Positions 6,506 to 11,173 of a stretch of DNA of 11,173 nt are shown piece by piece. Each line of letters begins with the position of its first letter. The stretch's first letter is position 1. The notes under the pieces are model-generated. The model saw only the letters and a list, made by a program, of their open reading frames with translations, did not search any database and had not been told where the DNA came from. Source of the stretch: Mesorhizobium sp. (lineage in GTDB: Bacteria; Pseudomonadota; Alphaproteobacteria; Rhizobiales; Rhizobiaceae); contig JAUYMV010000171.1 of NCBI GenBank assembly GCA_030698645.1, positions 1 through 11,173 of the forward strand. The letters run 5' to 3'. The translations under genes and the position numbers were made by a program.

Positions 6506-8110
6506 ATGGACTACGACTACGTCATCGTCGGCGGCGGTTCTGCCGGCTCGACGCTTGCCGCGCGCCTGACGGAAGATCCAGCAGTGACGGTCTGCCTGCT
6601 GGAGGCCGGTGGCGACGGCAAGGGCATCCTCGTCCGCGCGCCGGCCGGCGTCGCGCTCCTGCTGCCCGGCAGGCCGAAGATTTCCAATTGGGCCTACGAG
6701 ACCGTGCCGCAGCCGGGTTTCAACGGCCGCAAGGGCTACCAGCCGCGCGGCAAGGCGCTCGGCGGCTCCAGCGCCATCAACGCCATGCTCTACATCCGCG
6801 GCCATCCGACGGACTATGACGGCTGGGCCGATGCCGGCTGCGACGGCTGGTCGTGGGAAGAGGTGCTGCCCTACTTCCGGCGCGCCGAGGGCAATGAGCG
6901 CGGAGCGGACGCGCTGCATGGTGGCGACGGACCGCTGCGCGTCGCCGACCAGCGCAACCCGAGGCCGGTGGCGCATGCCTTTGTCGAGGCCTGCGCGGAA
7001 AACCAAATCCGGCGGAACGACGATTTCAACGGGCCGGACCAGGAAGGCGCCGGACTCTACCAGGGGACGCCGTTCTGGGGCGGGGCGAAGACCGGCGGGC
7101 GCTGATCGGCGGCGGCGGCCTATCTGCATCCGGCGATGGGCCGGCCCAACCTGACCGTCATCACCGGGGCGCACGCGACCGGCATCGTCTTCGATGGCCG
7201 GCGCGCCGCCGGCGTCCGCTACCGCTGCAAGCGACGCGACGAAACCGCCTCCGCCCGGCGCGAGGTGATCCTCTGCGGTGGCGCTTTCAACTCGCCGCAG
7301 CTCCTGCTGCTGTCAGGGATCGGCCCTGCGGACGAACTGGCGCGCCACGGAATTGCGGTAAGGCATGAACTGCCCGGCGTCGGCCGGAACCTGCAGGACC
7401 ATGTCGATTTCGTCATGGCCTGGACGTCGAAGAACACCGACATGCTGGGCCTCAGCCTGCGCGGCGGCGCCGACATGATCCGCCACATCCTGCAATGGCG
7501 CAGGGATGGAGCCGGCATGGTCGCCTCGCCCGGCGCCGAGGGCGCCGCCTTCCTCAAGTCGGATCCGTCGCTCGGCCGGCCGGACCTGCAACTGCATTTC
7601 GTCATCGGCATCATCGATGACCATGCCCGCAAGCTGCATCTCGGCCACGGCTTCTCGTGCCATGTCTGCGCCTTGCGGCCCCATGCGCGCGGCGAGGTCG
7701 GCCTCAACGATGCCAATCCGCTCGCGCCGCCGCGCATCGATCCGCGCTATCTCTCCGACGAGCGCGATGCAGGGCTGCTGCTGAAAGGCGTCAAGATGAT
7801 GCGCCGTATCCTCGAGGCCCCGGCGCTGGCGCCTTATCGCCATCGCGAGATGTACACCGCCGACGCGCGCTCAGACGACGACCTGATGCAGCACATCCGC
7901 GCCCGCGCCGACACGATCTATCACCCGGTCGGCACCTGCCGCATGGGCGTCGACGACATGGCCGTGGTCGATCCGCACCTGAGGGTGCATGGTTTCGAAG
8001 GTTTGCGCGTCGTGGACGCGTCGGTCATGCCGACGCTGATCGGCGGCAACACCAATGCGCCGACGATCATGATCGCGGAGAAGGCGGCGGACATGATGCG
8101 CTCGGCCTGA
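6506..8110 (+). pseudogene. GMC-family FAD oxidoreductase interrupted by in-frame TGA
   Basis: The complete 534-residue frame of a glucose-methanol-choline oxidoreductase (choline/alcohol dehydrogenase-like) is present but broken by TGA at 7103-7105, codon 200. Before the stop are the FAD-binding GGGSAG (9-14), LLEAGG, and PRGKALGGSSAINAMLYIRG. After it, in the same frame, are SAAAAYLHPAMGRPNLTV, the second GMC signature GAFNSPQLLLLSGIG (from G259), the catalytic histidine in YHPVGTCRMG (H473) and GGNTNAPT with probable partner N517. No other damage is visible. Relatives usually have Cys or Trp where the TGA falls, so one base change explains it: nonsense mutation, sequencing error, or less likely recoding. 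ATG 6506 is preferred because GGAGG (6493-6497) lies eight bases upstream; GTG 6485 and ATG 6500 are in frame but badly placed. The substrate is unknown. The gene runs convergently into the fur-like gene, 15 bases away. Confidence 0.85.
7103..7105 (+). other. in-frame TGA at codon 200 of the GMC oxidoreductase
   Basis: The codons around it read GGG CGC TGA TCG GCG, with frame and homology continuing on both sides. The family pattern here is R-[C/W/A]-S-A-A, so TGC to TGA (Cys) or TGG to TGA (Trp) are the simplest origins. The next in-frame ATG (7136) has no ribosome binding site, so reinitiation is unlikely. Confidence 0.85.
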
Positions 8111-8125
8111 GGCCTTGCGACGAAC

Positions 8126-8557
8126 CTAGCGTTTCCGCCGCTTGCGGCCATAGAGCTCCAGCCGGTGGTGCACGATGTCGTAGCCCAGCGATTTCGCGAT
8201 CTCGTTCTGCAATTCCTCGATCCGGTCCGACTGGAACTCGATCACGTTGCCGGTATCGATGTCGATCAGATGGTCGTGGTGCGCGCCGTCGGCCTGTTCG
8301 AAGCGCGACGGCCCGCCGGCGAAGGCATGGCGCTGGATCGCGCCCTTGTCCTCGAGAAGCTTCATGGTGCGGTAGACCGTCGACAGCGAGATGCTGTCGT
8401 CGAGCGCCACCGCGCGGCGGAAAATCTCCATCGCGTCCGGGTGGTCGGCCGTCTCGGCCAGGATTTTCAGGATGGCGCGCCGCGGACGCGTCATGCGCAC
8501 CCCCGCATCGCGCAACTGCGCCTCGTAGCCGCGCTGCTTCTCCGCTGAATCGACCAT
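8126..8557 (-). CDS. Fur-family metal-responsive regulator, probably Mur-like
   Basis: A 143-residue Fur-superfamily repressor read on the minus strand. The winged-helix DNA-binding half spans about 10-85, with recognition helix [15 protein letters not shown] (58-72). The dimerisation/metal-binding half has HHDHLID (93-99), VIEF and the terminal HHRLELYG (130-137), followed by a basic tail (RKRRKR). It contains no cysteine, so it lacks the CxxC structural zinc sites of E. coli Fur or typical Zur. This resembles rhizobial Fur/Mur, which senses Mn (and Fe). It is divergent from sitABC, the classic Mur target, so I infer it represses that operon when metal is plentiful. I chose ATG at 8557 because family similarity starts just after it. 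A 38-residue in-frame extension to 8671 does not look like the family and overlaps the regulatory region. Neither start has a clear Shine-Dalgarno. Irr and Zur are alternatives but fit less well. Confidence 0.88.
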   Translation of the reverse strand: MVDSAEKQRGYEAQLRDAGVRMTRPRRAILKILAETADHPDAMEIFRRAVALDDSISLSTVYRTMKLLEDKGAIQRHAFAGGPSRFEQADGAHHDHLIDIDTGNVIEFQSDRIEELQNEIAKSLGYDIVHHRLELYGRKRRKR

Positions 8558-8577
8558 CGCGGCACTATGCGTCAGAT

Positions 8578-8596
8578 GACAATGATTTGCAAAATT
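8578..8596. promoter_or_regulatory. putative Fur/Mur-type site upstream of the regulator gene
   Basis: GACAATGATTTGCAAAATT lies 21-39 bases before the regulator's start. GACAATGATT differs by one base from the GATAATGATT half of the classical Fur box, and GATTTGCA (8584-8591) recurs in the sitA operator at 8694-8701. On the minus strand TTTGCA and CATAGT could serve as weak -35/-10 elements with an 18-base spacer. This suggests autoregulation. It is a pattern match only. Confidence 0.35.
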
Positions 8597-8616
8597 CCCT
8601 TTCGCAACTGGCGGTG

Positions 8617-8628
8617 CATGCGCGCATG
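8617..8628. repeat. 12-bp perfect palindrome in the divergent promoter region
   Basis: CATGCGCGCATG is its own reverse complement and lies midway between the regulator gene and the sitA promoter. It differs in composition from the TTTGCA-type sites, so if it is a protein site it is for another factor. It may also be chance in GC-rich DNA. Confidence 0.3.
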
Positions 8629-8648
8629 GATCGGCATGAGCACGGGCA

Positions 8649-8664
8649 CATCCGAGCATCCGAG
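8649..8664 (+). repeat. tandem 8-bp direct repeat
   Basis: CATCCGAG is present twice head to tail (8649-8656 and 8657-8664), 22 bases upstream of the sitA operator. It may be a small slippage duplication; no function is evident. Confidence 0.4.
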
Positions 8665-8686
8665 CCCGCACGCCTTGACCTCTTGT

Positions 8687-8701
8687 TGCAAACGATTTGC
8701 A
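8687..8701. promoter_or_regulatory. probable Mur/Fur operator of sitABC
   Basis: TGCAAACGATTTGCA is a perfect inverted repeat, TGCAAA-N3-TTTGCA. The right arm continues as a direct repeat (ATTTGC at 8695-8700 and again at 8701-8706) up to the TTGACA hexamer at 8708, so a bound dimer would block the sitA promoter. AT-rich TGCAAA-type palindromes are known operators of Mur/Fur proteins in rhizobia. The adjacent divergent Fur-family gene and metal-importer operon support that role. Confidence 0.65.
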
Positions 8702-8707
8702 TTTGCA

Positions 8708-8734
8708 TTGACAGAATCGAGTGGATGTTCTAAT
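8708..8734 (+). promoter_or_regulatory. sitA promoter
   Basis: A perfect -35 hexamer TTGACA (8708-8713) is followed after 15 bases by TCTAAT (8729-8734), five of six matches to TATAAT. The spacer is shorter than the usual 17. Transcription would start near 8741, about 30 bases before the sitA ATG. The operator lies just upstream of the -35. Confidence 0.55.
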
Positions 8735-8772
8735 TGCCCTGTCAGTCGCCGCGACAATGAGGCTATCGACAG

Positions 8773-9669
8773 ATGCTGGCAGGTGTGTTCCGCGTTGCTT
8801 TTCTGGGTTTTGCCCTTGCGCTTGCCGTCACGGCGCCGGCGCTGTCCGCGGACAAATTCAAGGCGATCACCACCTTCACCGTCATCGCCGACATTGCGCA
8901 GAACGTCGCGGGCGACGCGGCCACCGTCGAGTCCATCACCCGCGCAGGCGCCGAGATCCATAACTACCAGCCCACACCGGGCGATATCGTCAAGGCGCAG
9001 GATGCCGACCTCATCCTGTGGAACGGGCTCAATCTCGAGACCTGGTTCGAACGCTTCTTCCGCAACCTGCGCGACATACCGAGCGTCGTCGTCTCCGACG
9101 GCGTCGAGCCGATGGGCATTTCCGAAGGTCCCTATACCGGCAAACCCAATCCGCACGCCTGGATGTCGCCTTCCGTCGCGCTGATCTATGTCGAGAACAT
9201 CCGCAAGGCCCTTGCCGAGCATGACCCGGCCAATGCCGCGGTCTATACCGCCAACGCAGCCGCCTATGCGGCGAAGATCGAGGCGACCGTCACGCCGATC
9301 CGCGCGGCGATCGACGCGCTGCCCGAGGCGCGCCGCTGGCTTGCGACGAGCGAAGGCGCCTTCAGCTACCTCGCCCGCGATTTCGGCCTCAGGGAGCTCT
9401 ATCTCTGGCCGATCAATGCCGACAGCCAAGGCACGCCGAAGCAGGTGCGCAAGGTGATCGACGCGATGCGCGAGCACAAGATCCCCGCCATCTTCTCGGA
9501 AAGCACGATTTCGCCGAAGCCGGCCGAGCAGGTGGCGCGCGAGACCGGCGCGAAATATGGCGGCGTTCTCTATGTCGACTCTCTGAGCGAGGCGGACGGC
9601 CCGGTGCCGACCTATCTCGACCTGCTGCGCGTCACCACCGAAACGATCGTCAAAGGGCTCGCCGAATGA
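8773..9669 (+). CDS. sitA: manganese/iron ABC transporter substrate-binding protein SitA
   Basis: A 298-residue cluster-9 (ZnuA/TroA/PsaA-like) periplasmic metal-binding protein. It begins with a Sec signal peptide of about 23-26 residues (hydrophobic [10 protein letters not shown], cleavage near APALSA). The four expected metal ligands are visible: H63 (IHNYQP), H128 (NPHAWMSP), E194 (SEGAFSY) and D269 (YVDSLS). His-His-Glu-Asp is the set of Mn/Fe binders such as SitA, YfeA and PsaA; zinc binders have a third His in place of the Glu and usually a His-rich loop, which is absent. ATG 8773 gives a normal signal peptide and has a weak GAGG ten bases upstream. The stop overlaps sitB by four bases (ATGA). 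It delivers the ion to the SitB/SitC permease complex and is presumably derepressed under low Mn or Fe through the upstream operator. Confidence 0.93.
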   Translation: MLAGVFRVAFLGFALALAVTAPALSADKFKAITTFTVIADIAQNVAGDAATVESITRAGAEIHNYQPTPGDIVKAQDADLILWNGLNLETWFERFFRNLRDIPSVVVSDGVEPMGISEGPYTGKPNPHAWMSPSVALIYVENIRKALAEHDPANAAVYTANAAAYAAKIEATVTPIRAAIDALPEARRWLATSEGAFSYLARDFGLRELYLWPINADSQGTPKQVRKVIDAMREHKIPAIFSESTISPKPAEQVARETGAKYGGVLYVDSLSEADGPVPTYLDLLRVTTETIVKGLAE

Positions 9670-10592
9670 ACGTCGTTCCCGCCGGAGCCGAGTTTGCCCA
9701 GCCGGCGACGGCCGGGCCGGGTCTCGTCGCGCGCGGCCTGACGGTCGCCTACCGCAACGGCCTGACCGCGCTGCGCGATGCCAGTTTCGCCATTCCGAGG
9801 GGCTCGATCACCGCGCTGGTCGGCGTCAACGGATCGGGCAAGTCGACCCTGTTCAAGGCCATCATGGGCTTCGTGCCGCTGTCCGCCGGCTCCGTGTCGA
9901 TTCTCGGCCAGCCGGCCGGCCGCGCCCTGCAGCGCAATGTCGTCGCCTACGTGCCGCAGAGCGAGGATGTCGACTGGAGCTTCCCGGTCCTCGTCGAGGA
10001 CGTCGTCATGATGGGCCGCTACGGCCACATGAATTTTCTACGCATTCCCTCGCGCAAGGACCGCGACATGGTCACCGATGCGCTAGTCCGCGTCGGTATG
10101 GCGGACTACCGCCTGCGCCAGATCGGCGAACTCTCGGGCGGCCAGAAGAAGCGCGTCTTCCTCGCCCGCGCGCTCGCCCAGGAGGGCAAGGTCATCCTGC
10201 TCGACGAGCCGTTCACCGGCGTCGACGTCAACACCGAGGACGCCATCGTGGCGCTGATGCGCGGGCTTCGCGACGAGGGCAAGGTGATGCTGGTGTCGAC
10301 GCACAATCTGGGCAGCGTGCCGGATTTCTGCGACCGCGTCATCCTGCTCAACAAGACGGTTCTCGCCGAAGGTCCGACGGCCGACGTGTTCACCCGCGCC
10401 AATCTGGAAGAGGCATTCGGCGGCGTGCTCCGCCATTTCGTGCTCGGCGGCTCCGACCTGCACGACGACGAGGACGCCCGCCAGGTTACGGTCATCACGG
10501 ACGACGAGCGGCCCTTCGTCATCTACGGCAAGAAGCCGGAAACGGACACGGCGCCTTCGCCGGACCGCCCCGACGACGGCGCAGCAAGATGA
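9666..10592 (+). CDS. sitB: manganese/iron ABC transporter ATP-binding protein SitB
   Basis: A 308-residue cytoplasmic ATPase that powers the metal importer. Walker [10 protein letters not shown] (K59), the LSGGQKKR signature (156-163), Walker B VILLDEPF (D180, E181) and the H-loop STHNL (H213) are all intact. After the core, about residue 250, there is a ~55-residue C-terminal extension (acidic HDDEDARQ, then [15 protein letters not shown] and a Pro/Asp-rich tail) of the kind seen in SitB proteins and not in the shorter ZnuC. The start overlaps the sitA stop and the stop overlaps the sitC start, both as ATGA, giving tight translational coupling in sitABC(D). Confidence 0.93.
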   Translation: MNVVPAGAEFAQPATAGPGLVARGLTVAYRNGLTALRDASFAIPRGSITALVGVNGSGKSTLFKAIMGFVPLSAGSVSILGQPAGRALQRNVVAYVPQSEDVDWSFPVLVEDVVMMGRYGHMNFLRIPSRKDRDMVTDALVRVGMADYRLRQIGELSGGQKKRVFLARALAQEGKVILLDEPFTGVDVNTEDAIVALMRGLRDEGKVMLVSTHNLGSVPDFCDRVILLNKTVLAEGPTADVFTRANLEEAFGGVLRHFVLGGSDLHDDEDARQVTVITDDERPFVIYGKKPETDTAPSPDRPDDGAAR

Positions 10593-11173
10593 TCGCCACG
10601 CTGCTCGAGCCGTTTTCCTACAGCTACATGATCAACGCGATGTGGGTCTCGGCGCTGGTCGGCGCGGTCTGCGCCTTTCTGTCGGCCTTCCTGATGCTCA
10701 AGGGCTGGTCGCTGATCGGCGACGCGCTGTCGCACTCGATCGTGCCTGGCGTCGCCGGCGCCTACATGCTGGGCCTGCCCTTCGCGCTCGGCGCGTTCCT
10801 GTCGGGCGGGCTTGCCGCCGGCGCCATGCTGTTCCTCAACCAGCGCACCAAGCTGCGCGAGGATGCCATCATCGGCATGATCTTCACCTCGTTCTTCGGG
10901 CTTGGCCTGTTCATGGTCTCGCTGTCGCCGACCTCGGTCTCGATCCAGACCATCGTGCTCGGCAACATCCTCGCCATCACGCCGGCCGACACGCTGCAGC
11001 TCGTCATCATCGCCGGCGTGTCGCTGGTCGTCCTGCTCGTCAAATGGAAAGACCTGATGGTCACCTTCTTCGACGAGAACCATGCCCGGTCGATCGGCCT
11101 CAGGCCCGGCCTCCTGAAGGTGCTGTTCTTCACGTTGTTGTCGGCCTCGACCGTGGCGGCGATGCAGACGGTC
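10589..11173 (+). CDS. sitC: manganese/iron ABC transporter permease SitC (5' part)
   Basis: The first 195 residues of an ABC-3 family membrane permease; the frame runs off the end of the window, and full members are about 280-300 residues. Several hydrophobic segments are visible (about 18-40, 55-85, 93-115, 120-150 and 180-195). The family segment [21 protein letters not shown] is at about 43-63, and the ATPase-contact region [13 protein letters not shown] precedes the last visible helix. The start ATG overlaps the sitB stop. Many Sit systems have a second permease, SitD, next; it would lie beyond the window. Confidence 0.92.
   Translation, partial: MIATLLEPFSYSYMINAMWVSALVGAVCAFLSAFLMLKGWSLIGDALSHSIVPGVAGAYMLGLPFALGAFLSGGLAAGAMLFLNQRTKLREDAIIGMIFTSFFGLGLFMVSLSPTSVSIQTIVLGNILAITPADTLQLVIIAGVSLVVLLVKWKDLMVTFFDENHARSIGLRPGLLKVLFFTLLSASTVAAMQTV

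Noticed and set aside
5879..7174. 431-codon open frame on the minus strand opposite DUF934 and the GMC gene
   Set aside because: It spans two real plus-strand genes and has no domain pattern. It is long only because stop codons are rare on this strand in GC-rich DNA.
7136..8110. Independent gene for the C-terminal part of the GMC oxidoreductase starting at ATG 7136
   Set aside because: There is no ribosome binding site before 7136, and the fragment lacks the FAD-binding Rossmann motif. It is the downstream half of the interrupted gene.
8558..8671. 38-residue N-terminal extension of the Fur-family regulator
   Set aside because: It adds Cys/His/Pro-rich sequence unlike the family and would cover the regulatory sites. 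Family length of about 140 residues fits the ATG at 8557.
8567..9184. Plus-strand open frame overlapping the sitA promoter and 5' end
   Set aside because: It crosses the promoter and operator and then runs out of frame through sitA. The translation is Arg/Ser/Pro-rich shadow sequence.

Overview
The window is high-GC, densely packed bacterial chromosome with strong C/G third-position bias. Gene order and protein style point to an alphaproteobacterium of the Rhizobiales, probably near Mesorhizobium/Phyllobacteriaceae. The clues are a cysG-DUF2849-cysI-cysH-DUF934 sulfur operon and a cysteine-free Fur/Mur-type regulator divergent from a sitABC metal transporter. Genus assignment is an inference from family knowledge, not from a search.

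Layout. (1) 1-1376: the 3' half of a LivM-type branched-chain amino acid (or related) ABC permease, translationally coupled by a 4-base ATGA overlap to an alpha/beta hydrolase. (2) 1377-1692: a 316-bp non-coding gap with a GC-rich hairpin followed by a short T-rich stretch. (3) 1693-6418: an assimilatory sulfate/sulfite reduction operon, with siroheme synthase (cysG), a DUF2849 protein, the siroheme/4Fe-4S sulfite reductase (cysI), a 4Fe-4S-type APS reductase (cysH, starting inside cysI) and a DUF934 protein. (4) 6506-8110: a full-length GMC-family FAD oxidoreductase interrupted by one in-frame TGA at codon 200. (5) 8126-8557, minus strand: a Fur-family regulator, convergent with the GMC gene. 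(6) 8558-8772: a divergent promoter region with a perfect TGCAAA-N3-TTTGCA inverted repeat next to a TTGACA -35 hexamer. (7) 8773-11173: sitA, sitB and the start of sitC, each coupled by an ATGA overlap, encoding a Mn/Fe-type cluster-9 ABC importer that runs off the window.

How the genes work together. CysH reduces activated sulfate to sulfite and CysI reduces sulfite to sulfide. CysG supplies the siroheme that CysI needs. The two DUF proteins are conserved companions of unknown role and contain no cysteine. The Fur-family protein probably senses Mn or Fe and represses sitABC(D) through the palindrome, and perhaps its own gene through a related site.

Most of the window is ordinary core metabolism. 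I see no mobile element, CRISPR array, tRNA or rRNA, and no clearly undescribed system. The items most worth a second look are the in-frame TGA in the GMC gene, the operator architecture between fur/mur and sitA, and the unresolved electron donor and DUF partners of the sulfite reductase.
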